A stretch of DNA of 64,000 bases from Homalodisca vitripennis (GCF_021130785.1 NW_025778037.1:1-64000), one strand, 5' to 3'. Numbered from the stretch's first letter, positions 1 to 13,802 are shown. Notes: generated from the letters alone by a model not told the origin. Made by a program: numbers and translations.

Positions 1-3000
1 TTTCGGGGTTTATTCTGTGGTACTATAGGCTCATACAAATTCTATAGATGGACTTGCACCACTATTACATTACGGTTACATAAATGTAATGAGGTTAAAT
101 GCAAAATTTAAAAATTCTTTCGTAAAATTTTCCTTGAGACATCCAGTTAAAAACAGACACAACACGGGAGATATAAAAAAACAGATAGACAGAACATATG
201 AGGAGTTTTTTGTTTAATTCTCAGCGATAGCTAAGCAAATTATACTAAAAGTTTATTAATAAATTAATTGTCAATACATTACTGTAAGCTATCATGCTTT
301 AGGAACTTTATCCAAAACCCCAATGGATGCACATGCACTCTTCATCAAATTATATGATTTAACGGTGTACCAATAGTACCTGATATAATATAAAGGAATT
401 TTACCGAATAATTGCAACTTAAATATAAAACAATTTGTATTTATAATTGTATGCAAGTATATTTACATGTTTGTTTGTATAGGTTACGGCTATCATTGCT
501 GACCATAAGGACCAATGGAAATATGTTTTTATCAGATCAGCCTAATTTCCTCAATTTACCAGTTTTAAAAGTATTTAGATGTGATTCAGGCGCATGTTTG
601 ATCTTGATTTAGATGCGCCTCTGCTGATGTTATAATAACAACAATGCAGATTTAATCACAAAAAGGAGGAAACTACTAGAATTCTGCTTACAATTTGGGT
701 ATAAGAATGCGTTTTTCTGATGACGGATGATGATATGATCGTTATAAGTAACAAAGCTGTCAGTTAATTCAGTCAGAATAGTTGTGGCCAAAACATTTTA
801 TATACACAAGGACGTCCCCTCTTTCGCTGTTGACGATTAAAATATTATATTCTTACTCTAACTGTTTGTTTAGGATCATTTGGACATCTTTTGAAATTCG
901 GGAATATAGTTCGTATTATATATTGAAGTAAATAATAAACTTCACTTTCCGTTTAAAATATTAAATACTTGTTAAGATAACATTGTTTTATTTAGTTACA
1001 GATTATCATTATTTTAGTAAACACCTCACGGATTAAAGAAATGTAAGATTACTTATTATTTTTATTAAAATATCATTATGGTGAATATTAGTATCATCTA
1101 GATACAAGGAATACAACATTTTCCAATTTATAAATTTTTTAATTTCTGAGCAACGGCCATATTCTGAAATCAAAAAGATTCCATCATCAGTTACTTCACT
1201 AAATTTATCACAAGGTTTACATTTTTTGGTATAAATATAATTGAATTTATATTATGTAACATATGGTAAAACATTCTGGATGTAAGGTTAGACAGCTTTT
1301 TAAATAATATTAATCAGAATTAAATATTAAATTTTTTTTATACAACTTTGAGATGTGAGCTAAAAACTGAATTTTGATATTGTGTTCCGTCTTCATTGTT
1401 CGATAAGTTTTTCTTGATATTGTGTGTAATGGAAAATGTTCTCACAAGCATTTAAGTGTATTGTGTTTGTAACCTTTCTTTTAATCGAATCGTAAAATTT
1501 TTATTAGAGATGGTGTATTGTCTGTGTCCCAGATTCAATACAGTTAATATCGACACAGCAGATTTTTCATCTTCTTCCCATATTTTTTATTATGTGCAAA
1601 GCTGTTCTTTGGAATCGCGTGTCTTAATGTGTCCTTTTAGTTTGAGGCCAATTGTTAATTTATCTCAGTTGTCTGCTATTTAATGTTCATAAAATTCAGT
1701 TGTGAAGTGCCTGATCGATGGTATCTTTGATTCAGAGAAAGCCTTGCACTAAAACTAAAAAGTTGGATATTGGATTAAAAGGTTGTATTCCTTTTATCTA
1801 GTGATACTTAAATTACTCTGTTTTTCCAATGCTCCAAGTATTTACATTCATTATGGTAATTTAATTATGATTAGTATCCATCATAGTTATGCTTACGTGA
1901 TTAAATACCTGGGAGGAGAAGAACATCTCCACGTTTGACGTTTTCGGGTCCTTTGATCTGCTCTATAATCAACTATCATATAATTTAGGAGATATCCTGC
2001 CAGTCAGACGGTAGTCAGACAATTTGGACAGAAACATAATTTCTCCAGACAGAAGAAAAACTTCTAGAAACTGTCTTGAATGGTACATCTTCAATGAGTC
2101 TTTGTCAAATTCCCATATATGGCAAACTCATCGTAGTTTTTCTCGGCTGCAGAAGAAAAACTAGGTTAACACTCTATTTCACATAACCACCTAGACATTA
2201 TTCTTGTTTAAGTTTCTTAAACAATTAAATTTAAGTTGAATATTTACATATTAATGTTCAAATGTTTTTTTTTTTTTCATTATTAAAGTGGTATGGTTTA
2301 GTGAGACGTGCTAGTCACAAGCGAAATGGTAAGATCGGATTTGAATTGGATTTTGTCACGGTTAAGCGAAAAAGTCCCGACTGATCGGTTGCCGAGAGCG
2401 CATGTTAACTGACAACGAGTGTTAAATCATAATGTGCGTAACTTGGCATGCGTGTGTAACGTACCCAAATTAATAAACATTACTTTAGTTTTCCGAGGTT
2501 GGAGCATTGTCAGCAGAATAGGCATATCAACATATTTGCCACACAGAATACACTCACATGCAGGGTAAAAATAAGGCTTAAACCCGACGTCATATAAAAT
2601 AAACTTTACAAGTTTACACGTTAAAAAAATTTAACTTTTTCAATTCCGTAAAGCCTAAATAAAATTAAAATAAGTAGACGAGGATAGTAAAATATTCATA
2701 TCTTTGTTTATACACAAATGATATCACCATAGTATTCGTCTATTAAGTAAACTTTTCCGCGAGTGAACTAACAACTAGGTTACAATACCACAGGCAAGAG
2801 TGCGCCCCGGAAATCCAAAACTTGACATTTTCCCCCTCAGTAATTTTTTTTTTACTCGATGACTAAAAGCTCTTGACGAGCATAATCGGAATATGAACCG
2901 GTAATACAGTAATGTTTACCAATTTTAAATTTATTTATTGTGCGTTTTCTCGTTGACTAAAATGTTGGTATATTTCATTATAAGCAATTTGAAAAATACT

Positions 3001-4900
3001 ACACTAAACGCTCAAGCAATAACTTCCTTAAGTCCTTGTAATAGTCATTGAACTCCCAATGTTTATACTTATTCATTGTAATCCATGTTTTTTATGCTAG
3101 AAATTCGAGCGTTTCAGTGCATGATGTTCTAAGGCTATCAGACAGTTCTTTTTCAAGGATATCGTAGCTAGGCGATACAGACAGAAAAAATTATTTTTGT
3201 TCAGCTCTACAAGTGATGGATGGTCTCCTCCGCTAAAAACCCAACCAGTTACTAACTCTACTAACAGTTAGTTTTACAGCATTATGGTTTAAATGGACAA
3301 ACATGGCTATAACGACGTTTAAATGTCTGTACACGATACAATTTATGCCCACCCCCATTTTCATTTTTTCGTTGAACATACACTTTGAAGGATTTACTCA
3401 AGAGTATATTCGTTACAAGTGATTGCAAAACTTTAATTTAAATATGTTAGATGAGACTTGTCCTTTTAATAAATTAAAAATTTTATTTGTATTTAAACAT
3501 TGTAGTGGGTTTTCCTCACTTGATTACTAGTTTTTTATACATCACAGATAATAACCAACTTGCATTAAAAATACTTAAACTCTTGTTTTAGGATAATATC
3601 GTTCAATAATATGGTAGATTGTTTTTTTTAATCCCCTTTGGTTTTCGTCTGTAAACTTTCAAAGCTGTCATAAATGTTTTGAAATAATATGTTGAAAATA
3701 TGTTGTTTCGAGTCAGAGTTTTAAGAGATAATATACTAAATGTTACAGAAATTAACGTTTTAACAACAATTTGTAGATTCGAACCCAATTACCTCCAATT
3801 TACTATTAAATTATTATAAAATTTGATTGTGGAATGAATATTTATTAATAAAAAATTATGGATATATTTTGTGCTCCTTGATAATTGAGTTATTCTATTC
3901 TGTTTTCGGCACGTCAAAATTTACGATGTATTTTGTAGTATATTAAAGTTTTAAATAAATTTTGTAAATTATGTTGTTGTGATTTTATTAACAAAAATAG
4001 CAAATTTTTCTGCAAAAGAATACAGAGTGGTCCTAGATAGATTATGGGGTTTGGAATTTAATATTAGCTACGTTCTATTGTATACGGTTTCCGATCTTCC
4101 AAAAACTCTACAAGATCTTCCCACAATATTTGAAGGAAACTAATCTTATTACGTTTTACTATCGTTGATCTAAATTATTTAGAGAACCTAAACAATTTAG
4201 CCGTATCTTACCTCTAAGATTGAAAACCCATTAAATCCCAGAGTGCTTCTGTTAAAAATTTTTATATGGATTTACAGGTTTTTGGAAAGACTAATAAGTC
4301 GCCTTTTATATACTTTGCCGTTGGTTACGCAAATCTCAGTTCAAAATTCATGGAGTAATAGATTCAAAAAGAGCACAAGCTACGTTTTAAAACAAATATT
4401 TTGATTAGTTGGCTTTTGGTTATGTACGATACGATTGGGGAGTCCTCAACTAACTAAAGATTGATGAATGTTATTTTTTAATATTTTGGAAAAATTAAAA
4501 CAATGTTATCTCATTAATAAGATACAATAAACTAACCATCTAAATGATAGAATCGGTATCGTTTGCACATATAAAACTGACTAACTTTAAAGTCTACTTG
4601 GACAGTTAAGGGAACCTACCATCTCCTCTCAGGGCATTGGTTTAATAATATTGGAATTTACCAATAATAACAACACTTACAAATTGTCTAGCTAATAATT
4701 TCAACGAGTAAAGCTAAATTCATGGGAAGACACAGCATTAGTAAAACTAAGAGAAGAGTTTTCATTAGTGAAATAATCGTAGAGACTTTAGATCATATAC
4801 ATATAAATTGTAACTTAGAATTACTATTTGATGATGGTTAGGTACAGTGACCATATAGTCTGATAAAACGGTAAGTAAATACAGGTACTCCCATTACCAG
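1..4900. other. AT-rich stretch without a supportable gene
   Basis: I see no convincing coding exon, RNA gene or mobile element. The sequence is AT-rich with many stops in all frames. A short inverted repeat lies at 2134-2143 and 2154-2163 (arms TAGTTTTTCT / AGAAAAACTA), and CAGAAGAAAAACT occurs twice, near 2049 and 2150. A 28-codon ORF at 2326-2412 sits in a locally GC-richer patch but has no further support. Single splice-like sites such as GTAAGT at 4871 do not bound an open frame. Confidence 0.6.
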
Positions 4901-4965
4901 GACATAGTGTAGCGTACCTACATGGGACTCGAAGAAAGGTACATTTTTGGAATACTAATTAGTTA

Positions 4966-5187
4966 ATGAAAAGCACCTACGGTTGGGTATTCATAGACTA
5001 TTACGCAGAGGAATACAATATTAATTCCCCAAAATTCGGTGGCCTACTCATTCTTTTGGTATCCTTTCAAGTGGTTATATCTGTGTTTTTAGACTTATAT
5101 TTCTATGGGAAATATATGCTCGTCGCCCAGAAACCTAGGCATTGGGTACCAGCGCCGTCAGTGAAACAGTTATACAATTTAATTTAA
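4966..5187 (+). CDS. possible terminal exon of a small membrane protein, unrecognised
   Basis: The open frame encodes up to 73 residues. It has a polar aromatic-rich start (YGWVFIDYYAEEY), a hydrophobic stretch at about residues 25-46 long enough for one membrane span, and a basic, proline-containing tail (KPRHWVPAPSVKQ) before a TAA stop. Composition is more protein-like than the neighbouring T-rich shadow frames. A splice acceptor is possible just upstream (ACTAATTAG ending at about 4963), so this could be a last exon rather than a gene starting at the ATG. I do not recognise the family. There is no conserved copy to test it against, and a chance ORF remains possible. Confidence 0.28.
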   Translation: MKSTYGWVFIDYYAEEYNINSPKFGGLLILLVSFQVVISVFLDLYFYGKYMLVAQKPRHWVPAPSVKQLYNLI

Positions 5188-5199
5188 GTCGCTAAAGTA

Positions 5200-6100
5200 T
5201 TATTGGAAATTATTATTGATTACTTGGAGTCATATTACCCCATTTCTTAATAATCTAGATTAATTATTGTACTTAGTAATGTAGATCAATATTACTAGTC
5301 ACAACATCACTAAGCATAACAAAACTACCGAGTTGACATTGATACGAGTTTACATTGTCTTTATTCCTATTATTCAACTTAAGTAAATTCTTAGGTCTAC
5401 TGCAAAAAATAAACAGCGAGCAGTAAACTAAGTTAGTATAAAATCTTCTCACATAATATATCCAATAAAAAGAAAATAATGATCCGGAATTCCACTCAGT
5501 TGATATAATTGTTAATTTATTGCATATAATGTTTGTAATCTAAAAGGGCATTTATTGCCAATGACAATATTAAGGATATAGGGAAGATAACCAGAAACTT
5601 TTTCTTCTAGAACCCAGAGGAAAAATTAGCATCAGTAAATATGATAGTACTAACAGTTATGAAGCTTTGTTATTGTAACGCTTATTGAAAGTAGAAACTA
5701 GCCAACCAAGGACAGACGTGTCTATCTCAAGGTTCCCCAGTAGCTCTAGTCATGCAAGGGGAACCAGTTAAAACACGTTACGATTGTTATGTCACACCAT
5801 GTGTCACGTATAAGCTTCGCTCATGCGTATATCTCGTTTCATTCACGGGTTGTTATATGTAAATTACAATGTTAAATTTACACGTGGTATAGTTGATATC
5901 ATTTGTTCATTCATAAGTCTAAAAGTTACGTTCTTTTTTGAGATATTTTGCGGAAATAAATGCTTCATAAATGACAATTTTTACGGCCCTTGAAGAGATA
6001 GTCTTTCTTAACGTTCAACCCAATAAAAAAAAAGTTAATTTATTAAAAACCGGTTATATCATTATAATAACATAAGTCTCAATTTTCAAGATTAAACATC
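5200..6100. other. non-coding AT-rich stretch with a small inverted repeat
   Basis: No gene is visible. GGTTCCCC at 5731-5738 and GGGGAACC at 5758-5765 form a perfect 8-base inverted repeat with a 19-base spacer. The rest is AT-rich with no long frame. Confidence 0.5.
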
Positions 6101-6109
6101 ATTTCTCCA

Positions 6110-6450
6110 GCTCCTCTAGGCTAGGGAAAACACTGTCCGGGTATTTGACAGTACTGTTTGGACTCGGGACCTAAGAGAAGGAAATTGTAAAAAATCAGAA
6201 CACACACAACTGGCCGGTGTTTGGCCCGCCCGATGACTAAAAAAACTACCGTGGTACATATTCGCTACTGGAATCTGAAAACTCGGACTGTACGCTCGTT
6301 CTTAAAAATACTGGTGGGACACGCTTGTGTTGGATTGGCGCGAAACCGCACGGGCCAGATAACGCTTGGCATCAATCCTTCCCCCTTCTCCACTGTAGTC
6401 TCTCCGTCGAGCCGTTTCCCCACCTGTTACAAAAAAAGGTTATACACATT
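6110..6450. other. GC-richer island, possible exon or promoter region
   Basis: This roughly 340-base patch is clearly richer in G and C and in CpG than its surroundings. It contains a 77-codon frame (6221-6454, +) with an arginine- and serine-rich product. The frame matches no family I know, and no convincing splice sites bound it. The segment could be a transposon remnant, a 5' exon with its promoter, or an unrecognised repeat. Confidence 0.3.
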
Positions 6451-6459
6451 TTAGTGTAA

Positions 6460-9060
6460 CATATTTTATCTAAAATTATTGGTTAGGTCTACATGAGGTT
6501 GTGAAATTGATGTTTGTATTTTTTAAACCTCTTAAAACTTGTAATTTAAAAAATTGTCTGTCCATTAAAAAAAATAACAGACCATTTTTGGAAAATAACT
6601 AGTTTTACAAAATGAATTTTTCTCTTCCTCCTTAATTACTAAAATCTTCGTTAGTTTATTGATTCCTCACGTTTGTTATCCTAACTTGAAGTTTGTGTGT
6701 TGCTTTCCTGAACAGCTCCATGGGAAGTATAAATTGAAAATTTTGGAGTTCTTTAAAAACGTGTATCATTCTTCAGTTGGGTTACAAAAGGAGTACTGGC
6801 GCCAATTCCCGTAAATGCTAGCTTATGGAGATTTAATAACCCCCAATAATTTTGTTGGGTTTTTATTATAAGTCTGTACGAAGTAAAACAATGTACTGCT
6901 TGTATTGATCTAAGAGTTATTAGATTTAGATATTAAGAGAATCTAAACATTATTTTTATTAAAAAAGGGATATCAGTTCGCGCCGAAAGTTCGGGTTCAA
7001 CCCTTTGACTCAAAGAATACTTGGTACCTGGGGCCTAGGTGCTGTGTCTTGTGTTTTTTGACAAACATAGTTATAGCAGTCGAGACTCTTGTTTTGTTCT
7101 TGAGGGCACAAGCATATCAAATATTTAGTCGAAAATTTCTGACCACGTCATATCGTGGCCATTGCACTTTAGATATTAAGCATATCTTGACATTTCCAGC
7201 ATATTACACTTTTTTTGTTTTAGCGTTTTATTTACTGTTTACCACCCTTTTGTATTTATTTTTTCTTCTTATTTTTGTACCATTACATTCCCAATCAATT
7301 GTGCAATGTTGCCAACATTACACTATAAGTGCAGAATGTTTGCTTGTGAGTTTAAAAGTCTTATTGTAAATAAACCGATTGGGAACTTTATATTATTAGG
7401 AGAGCTTACTAAATTTATGATCTTTGCATTAACTTAAATTGCTAATCTATGTAATCTAATCTATTATGATATGATAGTGAAATTGGTTAAACGATAGTGA
7501 ATTTGTCAGTCTTTCCTTGCAGTGAGCTCGTTAAGTGCCACTGTTCAAGTTAGATTTTTTATCGGTGCACTTTAATAACATTGGTAGATGAAAATAGACT
7601 GAGGTCTTACAGAAAATGCGTGTTAATATTTCTTGAGAGAGACCACATTGATGGGTCATCTTTGATTTAAATAAGACGCAAGTTAAAATTCAAAATAAAA
7701 AGTAGATATGATATTTTTGGGGATTTTTTATACGATACAAAAAAGATAAAATTCCTAATTTTAATTCATATATCACATTTTATTTGAACTTTATGCAAAA
7801 ACATTTAGTTTATAAGTGACTATTATTGTAATTCTTAGACTTTCATTCGGACATGTAATAAAACAAAACCGTAGAATGGTACCGCAGAATACACAACACC
7901 AGTAACTAGTGTTCGGTGGGAAGACAGAAAATATCGCCACGTAAAGTCTCCATGCACCTGGAGCCATCGCTTAGTTATTGGTAGCTCATTTTATCTCGCA
8001 GACTAAATCTACTGATTGTTTATTGTGACCAATTTCCAACTCAGTTTAACAGTGTTGAAACATTACTTCATATTTCAATAATATGATCGTTAGAAATGCA
8101 ATTTATACAATGCTCTTATGGTATGCAGTAATTTAAATTAAAAACTAAGCACGTAACATATTTCGCTTTGATATTTAATTTTTAAGAGAAAAGCTAATTA
8201 TGTGAATTTACTTTCAAACTATGGATATTTGAAGTTTGGGTAATGTTTTAATAAGACCCAAAATCAGAAACATGTTCTGAATTGTTATTAGAGTTTAGAA
8301 AAATATTGTAAACATTTATCTGAATATAATAAAAATATAACAGCCTGTAGGTTACCATTATTTTAGCCGGAATTTCCAAATCGGCAAAAACATAAACACT
8401 TAAACTTTATAAAATATTAAATATATAGTGCTTGATCAGTTATGTAATGCAGATTACAAAGAAAAATAATAAGTTTATTTATTTTTCACTATTGATTGTT
8501 GAAAAGTGACGAATTTAAAATTTTTTAAATATTTTGATAACAAATTTAAAATCTGAGGGAATCAAAGTAGACCTTGAGACCTTCTGTTACTTTTTTACTA
8601 CTATTACTATCAGATATTATCCAATATTTTATTTATTTAAATTAAAAAAATTATTTGTCAGTTCATTACTAAGTCTGCTTGAAAATAAACTACGTTGTAA
8701 GATTAAAAAATGGCTATTATTTAAAGTATTTAAGATAATGTATTAAAATATTTTATGATTTTACTACCATTAAATTTTTTACTACTCAATATTTATTTTT
8801 TAATATTTCTCTCACGGTACGTAGTTTACCAGCTTTAAGTGAGCTTTATCATATGTTTAAAATTTAATTTCTGTTTTGTATGTTTTACTTAAATTTTATT
8901 TCTAAACATGTATGATGAAATATATGTATTCATGTGATTAAGTTGACTAATCATAACTTAATGAAATAACTCGGTCTTTGTTTGTTATTGATGTTGGCAG
9001 GTTTGAAGGGTTATCGGAAATGATAAGGCTACACTAACACATATGTACGCTGACGAAACC
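6460..9060. other. AT-rich stretch without a supportable gene
   Basis: A 106-codon frame at 7049-7369 (+) is a product of T-rich DNA (Phe/Leu-rich) and has no gene-like boundaries. Nothing else is supportable apart from short AT-rich runs. Confidence 0.5.
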
Positions 9061-9099
9061 CAATTGTGTACTTCCGGGGTAAATCTTTTCTTTCTTTAG

Positions 9100-9182
9100 A
9101 TCTTGAGCACCCTGGACTTTCCGGATTAATCAACAGATGCTCACTTCATTCTTGTATGGCCACACATCTCATATGTATAAAA
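9100..9182 (+). CDS. candidate internal exon, unrecognised
   Basis: A strong pyrimidine tract and acceptor (TTTTCTTTCTTTAG, ending at 9099) and a strong donor (AAAA/GTAAGT, at 9183) enclose 83 bases. One frame is open throughout (two leading bases, then 27 codons starting LEHPGLSGLINRC). The other two frames contain stops. Immediately upstream, at about 9038-9065, a short run reads YADETQLC, resembling the catalytic-box neighbourhood of LINE reverse transcriptases. The stretch could therefore be a decayed retroelement rather than a host exon. Confidence 0.27.
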
Positions 9183-9419
9183 GTAAGTGTAATAATTCAT
9201 CAGGTGTGAGAAGAATATTAATTACTTCTCACGTGTTACACGAAAAGATGAAACTATAAACATAGGCCAAGATAGCAATGAGGTAATATAGGTTGTAACT
9301 TCATCAGTGTATCTCGGGGGGGCGGTAATGCAGGCAGTCCTAATTCCCCAGTAATTGACTTGGCAGCTACGAATGTCTAAGGACATTCCAGTCCAAAGCT
9401 TGGTAAACACCATAGTACA

Positions 9420-11460
9420 ATTATTCTAGAGTATCACCTTACATTTTGGAAGAGTTTGTATTTATGCACATTGTAGTGTCAGTAACGGTGATAACTGAAA
9501 GGGACTACTTAAATAACCAATGCTAAGTTTCTTCATTCAAACCACGTGGCTATTATTCCATATGATGCGATTATACTATGATTCTTCTCTTTTGCTTGCT
9601 CTGTTAATAATAAATAAGATACTATTATTTACACCTTTTCTCCCAAAAATTATGGGTAAAACAAATAGTTTTGGGCAACTTTATAATCTTGCAGTTACGA
9701 TGGAAAATTAAACCATTAGGCAAAAGAATTAAATCAAATTTGGGTTACGTTTGTGTGGGTTCTAGACTTTCATTTCCACACATACAAAACTCAAAAACCA
9801 TAGTGCTATACCTCAAATTTAAAAAGGGCTTTACAATAAGGTAAGGGAAAGAGTATTGATTTTATGAAATTTTTAGTTCATGGACCACTTGATTAAGCAA
9901 ACTATGATTTTTTATAATATAATTAAGAAAAAATCCATATTTATAGATAATGCGTGGCTTAACAGATATGTTAAGAATGGTTAGTCGGGCTCCATTAAAT
10001 TAAAAGTATTCAGCATGTAACAATCAAGTCATTTTTGAAATATTCTTTGTTAGCAATCACTCTAGAGACTATAAAAACATTATTGTAACCCAGTTGATTT
10101 GTGTTTTAAGTAGTTTTACCCACCGAAGTCTTAAAATTTTGGGACATTAGATCCGTCGGTTGCTATATTATTTCGCTCACCATATATTATATATTTATAT
10201 ATATATATAAATATTCTATTATTTATATAACACGACGAATATCACAAATTCTCACTTTCCTAGGTAAATATACATTTGCAACGCCCACGTGCATTGGACA
10301 AAAATGTTTGTATTTACATTCTCTACTAAGCCTGAAATTCGCACTTTGATCCTTACAATCGCACCCGGTATGTAGTTCAGGGGAGCCTCAGCTATTACGA
10401 GTATATTCTACGTAACGGTATACTTTTTGAACGCATTATTTTGGTCACTTAAAAACAAATTAACACGGAGCCACTCACAATATTATGATCATGGTGGCAG
10501 ACACCGATACGGAGAAATCAAATAATAGTCACTGAGCCACGTCGCCAGATTAATGTAAACCAACTTCCACAATAACCTATAGGCTTATTGTTAAATATTT
10601 TAAATGTGTTTAAGGACAGCTTTTTCCAAATTTGCTTCTTAGTATACTTCTAGAACCTACATAGCATATTTGTGCCATTTTCACTGCCAATGCCTTATAA
10701 TTTTTGTGAGAAGAGTAATCAGTAGGTCTATGGTTTTTTTTTTTTTTGTTATACGTATAGTTGAGTTCTTAGGCGTAAGTAAAATTTGATCTAATAGAAA
10801 GTACTTAACTTATTTACTTAACGATAATTTAATTTAATTGAAAGCCACTTGAGTGACTAAGTAGATTACCGATCAGTGTAATGATATTACGAGCTGTCGT
10901 TTAACCAGTTATTTGCACTTAAACAGTTCTTAGTACTGGTATGAAGAATCTATTTCTATTTTCCTAATTCAACCATATTCATTAGAAAATACCTTGTATT
11001 TTATAATTTGCTTGAAAATGCTTTACCGTTATTAAATCAGTAAGGTATTTCATAAAAATTTGTATCATTTATATCAAAGTTTACGTTTAATATTTAGATA
11101 AACCTATGTTATGTTATTGAGTAAGCACTATTTAAAACTAATATACTTAATGAAAAGTAAAATTTGTATTATATTTAAGAGTATTATTAGGATGGTAAAG
11201 TTTTAATAAACCATTATAAATAGTAATTGTAACTCATAAAATATTAATAGGAATGACAGAGTAATATGTAACAAACTCATTAGTCATTGATTACATGCCA
11301 CGACCATTTTTTTTTATTACAGCCAAACAAAAATTTCGTTTTAACTAGACTTCGTGTTAAAAAAACGATTATTTTGTATGAATTACCCTTCGTAACAAAT
11401 TTTTTCTATTTTTCAATTAATGTGGTTTTTAAAATTTCATATCTGAAAAGTCACAGCACA
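9420..11460. other. AT-rich stretch, TA microsatellite at 10191-10216
   Basis: No gene is visible. A short (TA)n run lies at 10191-10216 and a T12 run near 10735-10747. Short frames such as 9520-9711 and 11287-11472 are typical of AT-rich background. Confidence 0.5.
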
Positions 11461-11469
11461 TGTGTTGGA

Positions 11470-11775
11470 TAGGGGCCAGCGGTTAACTCCTCCCCGGTAT
11501 GGCAGGCTGTTCCTCCTCCACCACTCCACCACTGCCACGTCCACGAACGGTGGCTGACTTGTGACTTGCGAAAGAAATAATCGGTTATTAATATATTTAA
11601 AAAATCACATAAATAACGTGTAAATAGAACTAGGCCAGCAAGAGTTCACGAGTGCGGCTCCTCGCGATGCTTTACAACTAAAGGGCACAGTTCAGTTTCT
11701 CAGCGACTGTTCGTGGACGTCACAATGGAGTCTGCTGGCCCGGATGTTAACGAGGGTCCCGGTTGAATCTTGATA
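11470..11775. other. GC-richer island with a 12-base inverted repeat
   Basis: The block contrasts with AT-rich flanks. ACGTCCACGAAC (11537-11548) is matched perfectly in inverted orientation by GTTCGTGGACGT (11709-11720). Between them lies a TCAGTT initiator-like motif (about 11691). Just after the right arm is an ATG (11725) with a 13-codon frame starting MESAGPD and ending in TGA at about 11764. It could be a promoter with a first exon or a small inverted-repeat element; the sequence does not decide. Confidence 0.3.
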
Positions 11776-11779
11776 ATTG

Positions 11780-13430
11780 AAAAGTCTTATTAACTCCACG
11801 TACCTCTTGATAGTTGTGGACTTAAAATTTCCGGTCGCACTATTTTAATCAGCTCCGAGGTTGTTATTGAGGAAACCCTATTGATCCTCATGCTACTTAA
11901 TCCCATGGGAATAAAGGCGCATATCCTCTAAATAATCCTAATACTGAGGAACTGTCTTTATTACGGTTTCTCTTAGATGAGGTAAATAAGCCGCTATGTA
12001 TTTTTAGATACTTTTAACAAGATATATCCAGCTTTTAAAAAGATTTTTTTTCTTTATTTTTGGTACTTTATCCCTAATATCTCTTCTTGGAATGATCATA
12101 GTTATCAGAATTTCAAACCTATTTAGTTGAAAAGAATGGCTTCCAGATTGAAAATTTAATCGGAAAACTTCTGAAAGCTGTATATTTTTCATACTAATCA
12201 GCTATACCTTTTGGTAAATGTTACATTGCTGCATCTTACATTTAACAGAGAAGATTACACTGTTAAGGTTCATGTATGCTGCGAAGAAATTTTACTTCCA
12301 ACGAACGCTGTGTTTCATAGTAATACTAGGATAGTTCAGTAACAGGAATGTGTATTAGAATAATATATTGACTTCGTATGATCACTGCAACTAAGATCGT
12401 ACAAAGAATGCAGCTCAGTATTAAGGTAACTGACGTCGAGTGTTATTTAAAACTTTATTAATCTAAAAAAAGCTATAACCTTTCATGGTCAGAAGAGTAC
12501 ATCCATAATTATGGTACTCACTCACCCACGTATTATCTGACGTTGACATTATAACAGGCGATTGCCATATTTTTTTATCAATAGTAAATACAACAGGACG
12601 TATGATTGATAGTATTTGATGGTGTTTGTGACTCAGAAACTAACAAAACCTTTGCTTACGGAATTAAAGCAGAGAGAGTTAACTAGTAAAAAGTAAGTGA
12701 TTATAAGTTGTAAGGCGTGTGCTTCTCTTTGTAAATGTTGAGATAATTTATTGAGAGATATGGGATTTGTATTTATCGAGATTTATAACAGATAATATTT
12801 AAAAAATATAAACCACCTGAGAATTACATAGCATAATCTCAATAATGTGAACGATGTAAATAAAATGGTTGTGTATTTTGTGAGTATGAAACATTACTCA
12901 TAGCTTTACGAATAGTTTCTGTCGGTTTATGACGAATATGATACACAGGATCCAGACTTGTCGCCGTGACTATTAGCACTTCCTCTGCAATATTGCTTTA
13001 TGCTGTCTATACGGTATCAATAGTGTGTGATCCCACGTCTGTCAATGTACTCGTAGTATGTAGAAGTCAGCTCGATTCTTCTGGTGGATTATTTATCACG
13101 CTCAAACTTCTTTTTTATAAGGAATTGAATGAAATCTGGAGATTTTCAGTTTATTTCATATGCGTATTCTTATTTCGTGATGCTTGTAGTTAACTGTATC
13201 ATCCATTGATTTAAATTTGAGAACATCATCCTTACGCAGTTTATATGTTAGATTCCAGAATTGTTACGCTGCCTGTTTTAATCGCATTAATGAGTAGTCA
13301 GATAAAGGTAACTGAAAAACAAGTTTTTTTTTAACAGCATTTGAAAAAAAAAACTTTGGGATGAACACCTAAAAACATGTCAAGCACTGGGGACTTACTT
13401 TTTATCCATACACGCCCAGTATTTCACAAA
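11780..13430. other. AT-rich stretch without a firm gene
   Basis: Nothing firm is visible. A locally GC-richer patch at about 12900-13110 holds a 75-codon frame (12966-13193, +) with a possible acceptor (ATGATACACAG) and a weak donor (ACG/GTATCA). I recognise no product. Confidence 0.4.
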
Positions 13431-13450
13431 TAAAAGTTTATATATATGTA

Positions 13451-13604
13451 AGAGAATACATTACATACATAATACATATATATATATTATATATATAATA
13501 TATATATTTAAACATATATATATATTTCATATTTATATATTCTATATATATATATATGTATATATATATGTATATATTATTATGTATGTATGTATGTATT
13601 CTCT
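13451..13604. repeat. (TA)n-centred inverted repeat
   Basis: The two ends are inverted copies: AGAGAATACAT at 13451-13461 and ATGTATTCTCT ending at 13604. The match continues inward for about 24 bases, apart from one extra TGTA repeat in the right arm. The interior is TA and TATG microsatellite. The segment could form a long hairpin. It lies about 200 bases upstream of the LTR element. Confidence 0.75.
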
Positions 13605-13802
13605 TCATGCAAAAATAAAATACAAAACCAAATATTGGTAAACTCTTTATGAATTTTCGTATGTCAGCATAATTTTTCAGACAACAAATATTGTATAAAT
13701 ATTTACAAAATTAAATAATTAAACTAACTAAATCGAAACAAGAAAATAACTGAAATAGAATAATCAAAAAGGGGAAAATACCTCACAGTTGATGTTTCAT
13801 CA

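Noticed and set aside
2326..2412. 28-codon frame starting MVRSDLNWILSRL
   Set aside because: Protein-like but very short, with no splice sites or conserved copy.
7049..7369. 106-codon hydrophobic frame
   Set aside because: Phe/Leu-rich product of T-rich DNA, with no motif or splice support.
9038..9065. LINE reverse-transcriptase box (YADETQLC)
   Set aside because: Isolated eight-residue match; no neighbouring reverse-transcriptase motifs found in either direction.
12966..13193. 75-codon frame with a possible acceptor
   Set aside because: The donor is weak, the frame crosses it, and there is no family match.
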